From Lumnitzera littorea (lineage: Eukaryota > Streptophyta > Magnoliopsida > Myrtales > Combretaceae), in the NCBI GenBank assembly GCA_024138015.1, contig JAMXBB010000011.1:78196953-78260952 (forward strand): a stretch of DNA of 64,000 nt, in the 5' to 3' direction. Below, in pieces: positions 23,928 through 36,780 of the stretch. Below the pieces are notes generated by a model. The model saw only the letters and a list, made by a program, of their open reading frames with translations. It did not search any database and was not told the origin of the DNA. A program made the position numbers and the translations under genes. Position 1 is the first letter of the stretch. Every line of letters begins with the position of its first letter.

Positions 23928-24760
23928 TTAAGATTGCCATAAAGAAATTTAAGGATTTCTTGCTATCATGACCCTAGAGTTGGAGTGTGAACCATAAGTA
24001 GGCAAGTGCAAGAGAGGTATGTAAGGTGCTGCATCAAGGCATTTAAGATGCAATGTTGTGGTTCCCATGTAGTGGTGTGGTGTATGGTGTGCATGTATAA
24101 TGGGTTGAGTGGTAAGGCTTCCATAAGGTGCTTTGTTGGTTGATGTAAGGTCACTCATTGTATATGTGCACCTTTGTGGTCAACTAGTAATGCTAATATG
24201 TAAGTGGGTGTACATAGCATGTGTGTATTAGTTATGCAGAATGTGCCTAGTTGGTTAGGCTAAGGCATACAAGGGGTGCTAGTAGTAGTGTATTAGAGTA
24301 GGCACACAAAAGCAGGCATATATATATCGGTGTACAAGTTGTGAGCGGGTGTATGCTTATGGATCATATATAGGGAGGGTGAGCTAGTAGTAGTTTATGG
24401 TGTGCACTCGTGGTAGTATGCAAATGTGTGTACTAAGGCATGTATGGGTACTCAATTAAATAGTATGGGGCACCTAACGTGCTTGTTGGTGGTGTATAGA
24501 GGTGCTTCTTTTAGGCACTTATGTGTTTGGTTAGAGTGCTCAGGTAGCATGAGTGAATGGCTTGACTAGTGTGCTTTAAGTGTGACATAGGTGCTCTTAA
24601 GTGGCTATTGTGCATTAATGTGGTAGCATGGGCCTATATATTGGGTCTTAATGTGGTTATAAGTAAGCTTTTGTTAACTTATCTTATATCTTGAATTATT
24701 GAGTTACTTCTATTAATCATATCAAATGAGATAGGGTTAGGAGAGTTGTCCAACTTTATG
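23928..24760. other. G/T-rich stretch without a gene
   Basis: Many GTGTG and GGTGTATGG-like words without a strict period make this region stand out from its AT-rich surroundings. Minus-strand frames here (23949-24158) are composition artefacts. Confidence 0.35.
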
Positions 24761-24791
24761 GGCCGATAAAGGGCAAAGAAGAAGAATTGAT

Positions 24792-25067
24792 GTGCTTAAA
24801 ACATCAATAGATCAATCTATGAGAGAACTAATTGAATTGATAAGAACCTTTATGGAGCATCAAGATGAATTTTTTTTAGCCTTAGGAGCTTGCTTGGAGA
24901 ATGCAATAAGGGGTGTTGTGCATGGGAAATTTTCCTCAGCTCTTGCGCATTTTCGATCTAACATTCATTTACACTTGTGTTCATTTAAAACATGTGATTT
25001 TGACATAATTAAGCGCAATTCTTTATCGTTTTTATGTAAATTACATATTTTTAATGGAGAATATTAG
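24792..25067 (+). other. 91-codon open frame of unknown nature, possibly a retroelement remnant
   Basis: The first half is amphipathic and helix-like (SIDQSMRELIELIRTFMEHQ), and the second half is Phe/His/Cys-rich without a known domain. The first half could be the coiled-coil start of a Ty3 gag, given the upstream primer-site remnant at 23916, but no gag signature follows. I do not recognise it and would not call it a gene. Confidence 0.15.
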
Positions 25068-25439
25068 AAGAACCCCAAATCTAAAGGCAAAGCTAACAGT
25101 AAAATTGTAATTAAAATTTCCATTTAATTAAATTTCAAAAATGCAATATGTGTAATTTACTAAAATGACCTTACTTATATTTAATTGAATTAGGGCATTT
25201 AAGTTATTATTATATAAATATTCAATGGTGGAATTTAATTAAATTACTCTTTTAACCTTAGCATACCTCTTCATAAGTAAGGATAAGGAGGCAGTTTAGT
25301 ATTTAATATAACGTTGAAAGGGAACATTGGCTATAAGAGATACTAATGGAATTAATTAGAAAAGTCTAGAATTAAAATCACCCTCTCTTTCCTCTCTCAA
25401 AGCCTACATCAATCCTGAGCTTATTAAGAGTAATACCAT

Positions 25440-26400
25440 ACCAATCCTCTAATGTTGAAAAAAAAAAAGTATCCATTATGGGGAGATCGATGAACTCGAG
25501 TAGTCAAGCTTTTAAAAGAAAAGCTCTATGAAATGTCATCATGAAAAATCCCTTATGGAGGAGACGTTACACTCTAAACGAATGCAAATTACAAACATTG
25601 GGAAGCCATACTTTTAGAATATAATGGCCATAAAAGACAATTTTGTGGTTGTAACAGTGGAAGGTTCAAACAATTGGAGATTCACTATCATTTAACCTTC
25701 AAAGAAATGATTTCAATCAAGTGTGCTATTCAAACTTTTGAATATCATCTTACGAGATCTCATTTTAAGATCAAATTGGATATGTATTCCTTTCCCAAGA
25801 TGCTATGATTCAAACAAATGATTATATCCAATCTAGAATTGTAAAGGTGTCAATAATCTTTTCCAAATACACTTATGAGGTTATACATATTAAGGGAGAA
25901 AAAAATGCTATTGTAGATTTCCACTCAAGGCCCCAACAAATAAGAGGTTGGGAAAAATTTTCTTCTTACAATGACTTAATAGAAACATTTAATTACTTAG
26001 GGGCCATCATCTTCCTCAAATCTTCCTCCTCATATAAGCTAAGAAGATATTGGAATACAAAACCTTCAGAGCTCATAGATATTATTGCAAGTGTAAAATT
26101 TATGGAGCAAACTCAAAAGATAATTTGATATTATTAGCAATTAACGTCCAGAATGTATGGAGGATTAAATCTCAAGCCATTTGATCTATACCCAAATTTC
26201 CATTCATCTACATGTCTTTGGATCTAAATCACAGACCTAGTTTCCACCAAAGCTCAAATTGTTTTATTGGTACTTTTTTCATCATTACACAATTATTGTA
26301 CGAATTCCTACCTATGAAAGCATACCAAATCTTTCAAAAAGCTAGATAACAAATAAGAACCATCTTCCTCACTTAATAGAGCTATTATGATGGTTTATAC
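25440..26400 (+). pseudogene. endogenous pararetrovirus (Caulimoviridae-like) RNase H region, broken
   Basis: One frame (about 25596-25805) shows the beginning and middle of a caulimovirid-type RNase H: a Trp-x-Ala-Ile-Leu opening, Cys-Gly...Ser-Gly-x-Phe-Lys, the Glu-Ile-His-Tyr-His segment and a Phe-Pro-Lys-Met end. It stops at TGA 25806-25808. A different frame (25805-26128, 107 codons) then carries the C-terminal signature HIKGEKNA followed by the position of the Asp...Ser-Arg-Pro motif. At least one frameshift and several stops separate the parts, so no functional protein is possible. No movement protein, coat protein or RT core is recognisable upstream. This is an old integrated fragment, not an intact viral genome. 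The genus is uncertain (Florendovirus/Petuvirus-like). Confidence 0.6.
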
Positions 26401-27430
26401 CATCACAAATTTGGAAAGAAATCATTATCAAAAGAATCACCTTATAGTTGCTAATTACTTTAAAACGAACATGTTTAGCATCAAGGTCATCATGTGGCTA
26501 AGCAAAAGAATGGGTGAGCAAGAACAATTTTACATATAACCTTATTGTTTCCTATAACATCATTGGTAGTGATGTTTATGACATTAGAGAAAATGATGAC
26601 TAGGGAACTCTAAAGAGAAATCTACGTTGCCAATCTCACTATCCTAAGAAAAATATAGCCTAGACTATTTGAGGTAAAAGTATCATGGGATTTTAATAGT
26701 GACTATGAGGAAATAAAACCATAAATAAATGTATCCTTAAGAGTATCAACAAATGCCAAAAAACTAAGGGAGAGAAAAAATGGATTTGAATGAAAATATA
26801 GTTGATTTTGAAAAAATCTAGTTGGATATAATCAATATTTAGGTAAAAATTCAAGCTACTCAATAGATTGCAATCTATCACCTTCATAAGAGCCAATAAA
26901 TAGTTGACAAATAATTACTCATGATCCATGTGTGTTTACCCTATCTTTTGATTTGAATTCTTAACTTTAACTATTTTATTGACTTTATAGTCAATTCTGC
27001 CCTTGTATTAATCTTCTATTTTTCAAGTACAATAATGGTGTGTATTTTGGAAACCTTTTCAATAGCCTTTTGTATTGGTTATGTATGTGATGATTACAAA
27101 TCCCATGTCGGTTTATGTATTATTGCATATTTTAATAGCCTTTGTATTTGCACAACCCTACATCCCAGAAAGCCATTACCATATGTCAGCCCTATGAGCT
27201 AATATGCTATGGCATCTAATAACTTGCCACTTGTCTAAATTCCACAATAAATAGAAACCACCAATCTCTCATTAAATTTCTTTTTCAAACGATAAATAAG
27301 AGTGTATATTTCATCACTTAATTCAAACTCATTACACCTGTTATTAAACAATTCAATTATCGAAAACTCTTTAAATATCTAACATTTAACTTTAAAGGAA
27401 TCATGACTCTAAACTAAATGTAACATACTC
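26401..27430 (+). other. probable non-coding tail of the pararetroviral relic, then intergenic DNA
   Basis: No ORF of note. CCACAATAAATAGAAACC at about 27241-27258 followed by a C/A-rich leader-like text could be a TATA-like promoter, as in caulimovirid intergenic regions. No further homology is visible. Confidence 0.2.
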
Positions 27431-28720
27431 CAAATAAAATAAATTAAAAGTAGGGAATCATTTGTGACCCCTACAAGTCCCAAAAATAAATACATAAATA
27501 GAAAGAAATTGTCCAACCTTCAATAACTATAACATCTAAAAACTTAATTCATTTTCATCCACTAGGTGAAACCCATCCCATCATCAAAATAATAGCATCT
27601 TGTCTCCTTGTCAAAATAATAATAATCATAATCTTAATCTTAATCTTCATAGTATTTATTACTTTCTATGTTACCCAAACTTGAAATTAAAAAACCACAA
27701 ATCTTCAAAGAGTAAACTATGCCTAATATAAAACACAAAATCGCATTCGCATGTTAATCATATAACAAGTTTCACATGCATTTATAAGTAGAACAAATGC
27801 AACAATCACACTTTAATTATTTTTCTTTTAACTAATAAACAATATAGTTCCAACATCTTGAAACTTTGAGTAACTCGTGACTCATAGGCTTACTATATAT
27901 ACATACGTATATAATAATGTTGATGTGGGTCCTATCCATCACTCAAGTTACCATTCCTAAATTTAGTTAGGTCGTCTCAATACAAAACTCCCATCAATTG
28001 AGTTGCATACGATCACTAGATACCTCACTAACCTATTAGACCCTACCAATAGGAGATCAAAGCCATACACACACAGCATAATAATTTAAAAAGTCAAGTT
28101 TAATTTAATTCCAATTAATGAATTATACTAGACAAGCATATGTGCTGTGCCTGGATCCAAAGAGTAATTGCTACTGTTTTTTGTGTCTACACCAAGAGTA
28201 AGTTCAAAATCAACACCTAGTAATAAATAAAGTAAGTTTAGGATTTACTTTCTAAAAGGTTTTTTCATGTCCTTTCTTAGATTCCAAAATCGTACTTGAA
28301 TCTTAGGTATTTATGTTTTTAGGACAATTTTAGAATCTTAAGTTGATTTAGATTGGCTTAAGTTATGATATAGAAGTCTATAAAGTAAGGAAAGAAGGAC
28401 TAGAAGATGGAGCGATTACACGACTAGGAATTATGGCTGTGTACCAAGGCTGTGGTTCCTATTCTGAAGTTTATGAAGGACCACAGCCGTAGATCTTAGT
28501 CATGATCCTCTCTTACCTAAATTTTCTCCTCCTCGTTCTTGTACAACTCAACACGACTCTTAGGGACAAATAAGGTCACAATTACGATAGTAGTCTTTAG
28601 CCGTGTTCTCCTCGAAAACTGATCTTCTCCTTCAATCTCCACTCCAAATCATCCTTTCAACACCAATCACCACCTCTAACATACTACCTAACCTCCATAT
28701 AACTTGAAACAGTCCCTCAA
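27431..28720 (-). mobile_element. decayed LTR-like sequence
   Basis: The region 28420-28620 contains repeated GGCTGTG / CCACAGCCGT words (GGCTGTGTACC, GGCTGTGGTTCC, CCACAGCCGTAG), a feature of some plant gypsy LTRs. No ends, primer site or coding domain were found, and orientation is inferred weakly. Confidence 0.2.
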
Positions 28721-31700
28721 ACACCAAGATCAACCAATCTATTGATTCAAACATACACAAAATCAACCATAATCTATTTTACTGCCATGAAACTAACATA
28801 AAACTTCAAATAAAAGGGTCTTTATGCGTTTCCTCACTATAACGACACCTAAAGATCAAATTTACACCTTCATCAAGCTGTAATTCTCATAGATCCAATC
28901 AAATTTATCACTCTTTTTAATGGAAAAACATATATTCAAAATATGCACATACTTTCAAATTATTGGTAAACCCCAAAACTATTGATCAAAAGAAACTAAA
29001 TAGCAAAAATTTTGGAACTTTAAAAATAATTTAGAAATATATGCATATTTTTAAAAGTTATTGATGCTTAAGAGGATCATTAATGCCAAATTAATAACTC
29101 TTACACTGTGTTCACTTATTACTTACCACACCGTTGATTACAATGTTTGGTTACTTTTCCCTTCCCATAATCTCTATTCTATTGAATTGTGATTCCCTCT
29201 AATCTCCGAATAGGCATTATTTACCAAGTACTAAGATTATTGATTCATTTCATTTTCCATTTTTATTACATCTAACTAAACACTATAATATTTATTGATA
29301 CTTTACTACATCTATATTCCATTATAATATAATGGCTCCATTTAATGAACTAAATATGTCATAAAAGTATATTATTGAAATATTTATCCTATAATTCATA
29401 TATAAAATTTAATTTACTAAATAAATAATAATTACTCAATTTCAAGCCACCACAAATTAGGGGCTTTTGATCTCGTCAGAATTTTTAAGGGGAGGATTTA
29501 ATTAGGTTTACCTTAAAGCTTCTCTAATGACAATATATGCACAAACTATCTGAATCTGATATGAGAACTTCCATTAGAATCATTACTGAGTAATAAATTT
29601 CTTATGAACACTAATTTTTGATTACACACTGATGAAGACATAAGATGCCCTAGAGCTCCCCTCTGACCACACCACATGGGATGGGATACAAGTTAACCTA
29701 AAAGCAACAACTAGCTTGGATTCTCATAAGTATCTGTCATTTTCTGCACATGTTCACCCAAGTGAGCAGTGATTGATCATGTCAATTTAAGAATCTAAGA
29801 CGTTGGGTTTAGATTATGAGGGCCAACAACAATAAAAGTTACTTGACTTTTTGTATACATCATTTCTCACAAAATTTATTTCTACCCATGAAAATGTCCC
29901 ACCATCCGGGACAGACACAGTGTTTTCATTAATTCTTGGCGTTTGCTTTATTAAGGGCTATAAATTTATTTCTTTTTTATTTTCTTCTTTCATTTTTTTT
30001 TTCCCCTTTGCCAGATGAAAGTATAAGATTGTGTTGAGATATTAAACAATTCATGTACTTGAAACATATTTTGTTGTGTTACAGTACAAAAAAATCAGTC
30101 AGCAAGTCGGCAACAAATAAAGCTTAGCAAGCACAATATTGAAAAAGAAAAAAATTAACTAAATAATAATGTCATATCGTTATTTTTTGTAATTTGACAG
30201 ATTTTTAAGAGATTGTAGCCAAAGAAAAGGAGAGGAAAATTGGCTGATGTCTACGATTCCATTGTTAAATTGCTATACACAATTTTTCATGGAGAATATA
30301 TTTGTAAATTAAGCAAATTAAAGCTAATTTGGGAACATAACTATATTATCAAAAGGAGGAGAAAAAGAAGAAGAAAAAAGGAAGAAGCGTTTGTCATTTC
30401 AAACTATGAAAGTTGAAAATGTAATTATGTCTTAATTAGTTGTATTTTTACATAAACGTAGTTTAATTGCTTCTTTTACATTGCTTACCTTTATATATAT
30501 TATCTTTTGATTATCGTTAATGAAAATTAATGAGTGCAATACCTGCTACTTTTCAAACTCAACGAAAATTTCCAGCACATTTTTCCACAATCAACAAATT
30601 TTCGAACACAATCACAAAACATTTTCTGCTCAAGAACACTTCGAAGATCAAAATTTTCAACAAACAATGTTTCGGGCACTAATTGCAACTAAATAATGTT
30701 TCAAGCACCGATAACAACTTTTCGACTCTTGGTAAGTGTAATTTCAAACCATCAATAAAATTTTTCAAAAATTTCCTAAAATTTTCCACCGGTTCAGGAA
30801 ACTAATCAAGAACAGTTTAGATATTAATAAACTAACAAATTAAACTCAACTTCCTAGTGCAAGCAATCCCTCCAACAAAACATAAACGAATAATACGGAA
30901 ATCAGTATTTAAATTGTTAAATGTTATATATTGTCGAATTTTTGCATGTCAGATTATATGCCTGAATTTTGAATGTACTAAGTATCTATAGATGAGGAAA
31001 TTATTATAATATAATTTTATGGACCAATCTCAAAATTAATTATATTATACTTAGGTTAATTATTTGGATTATTGATAGGATCTAAATAATTGTATCTCAT
31101 TTGGGATAACTTACAGAATTCTGCATTGGTATGCTTGGAGTAGTCTTTTTTAAAATTGTTATTGACATTTTTAATCTTTCTAAGCTAGCTTAGGTGTCAT
31201 TGGATTCCATTATGTATAATTGAGCTCTTTGTTCTTTTAGGTTAATACTAAATGCCAATTAATCTTATCTATTACTAGTCTGCGCAACCTAACGTAATTG
31301 TCACTTATAATTAACTATAAAAACTTACTTGTGTTGGTCATTATACCATAGATCATGTTTCCACCTCTCTAATCCCCTTCTAAACCATTCTTTTTCTCTT
31401 ATTTGATTATCGTTCTATTTGCAATAGTATCTCCTTTCTATTCACGTGAGGTGCATTGATACATGTTGCATACAAGTGATACTCACAGCAAACCCATACT
31501 TTTACATTTGGTAATTCCGGTCCATTGGGAGGGTGTGATTGCATAACTGGGGAGGAAGAAATGACTTCTTAATTTTAATGGATTTTGATACATTTTCTAG
31601 AAATTGATCCCAAGAAGATAAATACTACACGAAAAAAGGAATACGGAAAAAGAGTACAGAAACTACGAGATGGATTTTATTGTACTTTCACCTTAAATAA

Positions 31701-31920
31701 TATATTTATGTTTGATTAATAAAAGCACAATGGAAAAGTGAAAACAATAAAAGCTCCGAGTGTTACTGAATGCGAGAGAATAGCACCACAGTCAACCCAT
31801 TAATTTATTTAATACCAAAAGATACTTTTGTTTTTAATCTCTTTTTCCATATATATATAACACTGTAATTCTTAGCCTATCTCCACGCAATTATTTCATT
31901 AATTAAAAGAATATTATGCT
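28721..31920. other. AT-rich intergenic DNA, no gene seen
   Basis: No supportable ORF, RNA gene or transposon end. It includes a purine tract near 30350-30390 (GGAGGAGAAAAAGAAGAAG). Confidence 0.4.
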
Positions 31921-31923
31921 TTG

Positions 31924-31927
<4 letters not shown>

Positions 31928-31975
<48 letters not shown>

Positions 31976-31977
31976 AA
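31928..31977. repeat. (TA)n followed by (GATATA)n microsatellite
   Basis: About fifteen TA units run into four AGATAT-type hexamers, a compound microsatellite. Confidence 0.85.
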
Positions 31978-32393
31978 GAGTATCATAGTGACTTTAAATG
32001 TGATTTTTTTTTTAAATTTTATGTTGCTCAATTTTTTTAATTTAAAAGCATGAGTAAACTTACAGTACAGGCCTTTCTCTTTAAATTAAAAATTCACACA
32101 ACATAGATTTACAAAGAACATCTGACTGAAAGAAGCGTGTAAAGAAGAAAAAAATAAAAATAAAAAAACATCCTTAGTAGAAATAAATTAAAAGGCAATC
32201 AGTACGATGAGGATTTGATCAAGAGGTCTAACGTGATAGTCTAGTTATATATAGTACATAATTAATAGAAATTGAAATGTTTCACCTCAATAATTGACGT
32301 GTCACCACTATTTGCAAATGACCCTATTATTATCAAAACTACACGATGGCATATACTTATCTTTGCTTCAACTACTTCATTTGTCATTGAACA

Positions 32394-33212
32394 NNNNNNN
32401 NNNNNNNNNNNNNNNNNNNNNNNNNNNNNNNNNNNNNNNNNNNNNNNNNNNNNNNNNNNNNNNNNNNNNNNNNNNNNNNNNNNNNNNNNNNNNNNNNNNN
32501 NNNNNNNNNNNNNNNNNNNNNNNNNNNNNNNNNNNNNNNNNNNNNNNNNNNNNNNNNNNNNNNNNNNNNNNNNNNNNNNNNNNNNNNNNNNNNNNNNNNN
32601 NNNNNNNNNNNNNNNNNNNNNNNNNNNNNNNNNNNNNNNNNNNNNNNNNNNNNNNNNNNNNNNNNNNNNNNNNNNNNNNNNNNNNNNNNNNNNNNNNNNN
32701 NNNNNNNNNNNNNNNNNNNNNNNNNNNNNNNNNNNNNNNNNNNNNNNNNNNNNNNNNNNNNNNNNNNNNNNNNNNNNNNNNNNNNNNNNNNNNNNNNNNN
32801 NNNNNNNNNNNNNNNNNNNNNNNNNNNNNNNNNNNNNNNNNNNNNNNNNNNNNNNNNNNNNNNNNNNNNNNNNNNNNNNNNNNNNNNNNNNNNNNNNNNN
32901 NNNNNNNNNNNNNNNNNNNNNNNNNNNNNNNNNNNNNNNNNNNNNNNNNNNNNNNNNNNNNNNNNNNNNNNNNNNNNNNNNNNNNNNNNNNNNNNNNNNN
33001 NNNNNNNNNNNNNNNNNNNNNNNNNNNNNNNNNNNNNNNNNNNNNNNNNNNNNNNNNNNNNNNNNNNNNNNNNNNNNNNNNNNNNNNNNNNNNNNNNNNN
33101 NNNNNNNNNNNNNNNNNNNNNNNNNNNNNNNNNNNNNNNNNNNNNNNNNNNNNNNNNNNNNNNNNNNNNNNNNNNNNNNNNNNNNNNNNNNNNNNNNNNN
33201 NNNNNNNNNNNN
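32394..33212. other. assembly gap (819 N)
   Basis: A run of N. The open frames that read through it are artefacts. The right edge is directly joined to a 20-base T-run (33213-33232). Confidence 0.99.
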
Positions 33213-34214
33213 TTTTTTTTTTTTTTTTTTTTGCAAGGTTGTTTGCTACCATATTTGCTTCCCGATGTTCACAAAAGGGCTTCAAATGCTGGAAGTCATT
33301 CAACCTTTCCCTGCAAGCATGAAAAGCTAATGAATTATATGTTAATTGAACATGTGTGCCTTTGAGAAGATGAACAGCCGTTTTGGAATCCATTTGGATT
33401 TCCAAATTAGTGACGCCAATGTGTTTACAAAGCTTCAAACTCCACCATAATCCCTAAAGTTCTGAAGATAATATGTCAACGGCTCCTAACTTACAAGTAT
33501 ATCTAACCATCTAATCACCTTTTATCATTTCTTAGTACCCCAGCGGCAGTAACATTCCCTTTTAAAATCGAGTAGGATGCATCCATATTTAATTTCAATC
33601 AGCCTTAAGAAGGTTGTTACCAAGTGAAATTAACCAGAGCTTCATGTTTTAAGTTTTGTCTTACTAAAAACATTTGTGATCCAATATTCATTTGCTAAAA
33701 CTCTAGCTTGCTTCCATTTGCAAGTCTAAATTGACATTATTAGTTTCATTTGCATATAGGGATCTGATTCCTTTGTTTCCAGCACAACCATATAAAACAG
33801 ACCAAGACTACATGCTGTGGGGCTTGAGACCGAACACTATGACAAGGGACAAATACAAGATGCTGTTTAAGCCATTGGTAAATGGTCTACTCATCCGAAA
33901 AGGTGAATGCAAGTCTACTAGTATATGGGCGAGTGACAAGACATGCAATTATGGTATGAATAACAGTTTCACGAGGGCTATTGCCATGCTAATTTTCTAA
34001 AGGCCAAATTTTTTGCAACTGGTAAGGGATTGTGAACAATTTTCCAAAGAAAAATTTGCAACTTATGAGGTAATTTTAGTTTCCATAGCCAGTTAATGTC
34101 AAGCAGTGGATTCTTTTTATCGTTTGTCAATATAGCATGATACAAATGCTTTAAATCAAAATTGCAATTTGGCTCCACTCCAAGCAAGTTATCTGGTGTA
34201 TTTTTCTCGAGCAA
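33213..34214 (-). pseudogene. 3' part of a LINE (non-LTR retrotransposon): zinc-binding RT tail and RNase H, broken
   Basis: Reading leftward on the minus strand, 34214-33978 encodes a zf-RVT-like segment (INWLWKLKLPHKLQIFLWKI, then LPVAKNL), typical of the C-terminal zinc-binding domain of plant LINE reverse transcriptases. About 540 bp further, 33438-33231 encodes the second half of an RVT_3-type RNase H (LEIQMDSKTAVHLL and HREANMVANNLA). The RNase H start (an Asn-Met-Asp-Ala-Ser segment near 33585) is in the interval but broken by stops and frame changes. The Asp expected in the last motif is Asn. The reading ends in a 20-base A-run on this strand directly at the gap, either the element's poly(A) tail or an assembly artefact. 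Confidence 0.7.
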
Positions 34215-36100
34215 ACATCTTTAGCAACTTTTATATCCTGGATAATTTGAAACGACAAAATGAAGGAGGAATAATCTATAGATTTTCAACTGCAATATCT
34301 TATCTTTCAAGAGAAAAATAGTTTCTCCTCAAATATGCCATTGCGACATGTGCAGCGGAGAGAGAGAAAGCTAATGATTTGAAAATAGAGAGGGAAGACG
34401 AGACAGAAAATTTAATTCATAACCAAAATTACAAAATTTAAATAGGTTAATTATTTAGAATAAAAATAGCGAAAAACCTAAAAAAAAAGAAAATAATGCA
34501 AAGTAAAACAAGTTTATGATTTTATTATTTAATTCGTTGTTATAGGAAGGACATCTTAGAAATAACGACCAAAGTTGACTTTCTATAACAACAAAGGTGA
34601 GTAGCTATTCTACCTGTTTGATGATACTTCATCCTATGATACTCCTTATATTTTGTATACATATATTGTATGTATGTGTAAATTCTTCGAAGTGGGAAAA
34701 TAACTTAAACTACGTAAATAACTCTATGGGGGCTAAAAATAACTAATAGGTCCACCCCCTCCACCCTCTTTTAAATTGACTCATGGACCATAAAGACTTG
34801 CCCTACACTTTTAAAATCATTCATCGATTCTAGGTATCCACACCACACTTTGAAACGACAAATGACAATAGGGATCTCCTTCGGAATTCAAAATCCAACT
34901 CTAGGATCTAAGGTACGTACTTTTAAAATCAATTCTAAGGACCATTATAGACCTAAGCTTTTAAAATGACTTCCGAACCCTAAGGAGCATTATATGGGGG
35001 GATTTAATCCTTTTCAATATATTTGGACAAAGGAAGGAAGTAAGGAAAACAAAGGAATGTTAATGATTAATAAAGATAAAATGTAAAATTACCATTTTGC
35101 CCATAAAATATAATACATTATGTTATCCTCTTGCAATTCATTCATCAAACAAACAAGAGAATGGAATTAATTTCCTTTACTTTTCTTATAAACCTTACAA
35201 AGTTTTAGTTTAAACCCTAAATTAAACCTGAGTGCTCTAGATAACTTCATGAGTTAATAAGATTGAGTAAGATAAAAATTTTATTAAATTATGAATTTGA
35301 ATATATTATAAGTAATAAAAGCCTTAAAATCTTGATTGAAACTTTAATAGCGTATAAAAATCCTAAATCCTAAATACGCGTAAATACTTAAGATTGAACT
35401 TAAACTTCAAAAAAAAAAAAAACTCTAAAATTACAAACCAAAGCTTGTAAAGTGAATAATTATACGTCAAAAGTACTAAAAATCTAATTGAATACGATTA
35501 TCGACCCACATGTGTAATTGTGCAAAATTGTTAATGAACGAGTCGAAATAACTTCTAAACATTATACATAACGGCTAACAATTTAATTAATAATTTTTAT
35601 AAAATTATGAATGTTATTTTCTAATTATTATTCATTCTATAATTTTACATTTTGAAAAGCTAACCCATTACTTTTTCTTTTTTCTTTTTCCTTTTCTTTT
35701 TATTTTTTTCCTTCCTCTACGTTGCGTTCTAGAACTTATTCAGCTGCTTATGTGTGTTTTGTTTTCTCCATATGTTTAATTAAGAAGAGAAGGACAAGAT
35801 ATTAGATAAGGCATTAGTCAAATCACCTTATCATCACATCTTGTTTTTTTTTTTTTCTTTTACTCGTTTTATTTCTTCCTTTTTCCTCCTGATCCCATGC
35901 TGGCTAGAAGCAAACACACACTTCTTACTAGTTTGTTTTTCATTTCAAAACACAAAGACAAAACTCCTCACATATATTTTCCTTCCCAAACCAAAAATCC
36001 CCTTTCCCATTTCACTTTCATCTTGAATTTCCTTCTACCTATTTCAACAACTCAAGAAAAAGAGGAAGCTCTTAAATATCAAGTTACCAAGAGAAGTAAA
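34215..36100. other. intergenic DNA, no gene seen
   Basis: No RT core of the LINE could be recognised upstream of its zinc-binding segment. Short frames at 35841-36103 on the plus strand are Phe/Ser-rich composition artefacts. A CTT/TTTC-rich stretch lies at 35670-35720. Confidence 0.35.
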
Positions 36101-36780
36101 TAAGTAGTATGTATATTATATTTATTTTGTAATAATCATTTATATGTATTCTTTCATATATGTGTATTTTTGTAGAATTTTATGTATCATACGATTATAT
36201 AATGAAATTTACATGTATTTTATTATTTTTGTAAGAAGATTCTATATACATGTATTTAAAGGTATATAAAATTAGTATTTCATTATGTTTATGTGTTTAT
36301 ATATGTATATAAATATGTAGGTATATAATCATACGTACATATATGTTATAATTGAATATATAAGCATAAGGTATAAAGAGATATATATATATATGTGTGT
36401 GTGTGTATATAGTATGTATATTATTTATTTTCATTATATATATGTATATACGATTGGTTATATATGTATGTATAGAGTATAAAAATATAAGCATAGTATA
36501 TGTATAAGTCTAGCATATGTAAATACGTACGGTACATATAGCATATTTAAGGTTATATTGTAAAATTACATATATATATATGTAAAAATAAATTGAGGGA
36601 ACCTAAGTATATAAGTATAGATATATATATATGTATAAAAATACATATATTAGTAGTATAGTATGTATAAGCATATGAGTATGCTTAAAAAGTTTATGTG
36701 TAATATATAATAATATTAAATTATTAAATAAAGTAAGATATTATATATATATAAGTGTGTATGTCGTAATCCTTGAAGAA
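36101..36780. repeat. TA/TG-rich low-complexity block
   Basis: Dense TATATA, GTATGTATA and a (TA)n(TG)n(TA)n core at about 36382-36410. Frames on the minus strand (36297-36494, Ile/Tyr/His-rich) are products of this repeat, not genes. Confidence 0.75.

Noticed and set aside
32262..33438. Four long open frames of 324-353 codons on both strands
   Set aside because: They read through the 819-N gap; only the minus-strand end (33438-33231) has protein similarity, to LINE RNase H.
36297..36494. Minus-strand Ile/Tyr/His-rich frame
   Set aside because: Translation of TA/TG microsatellite.
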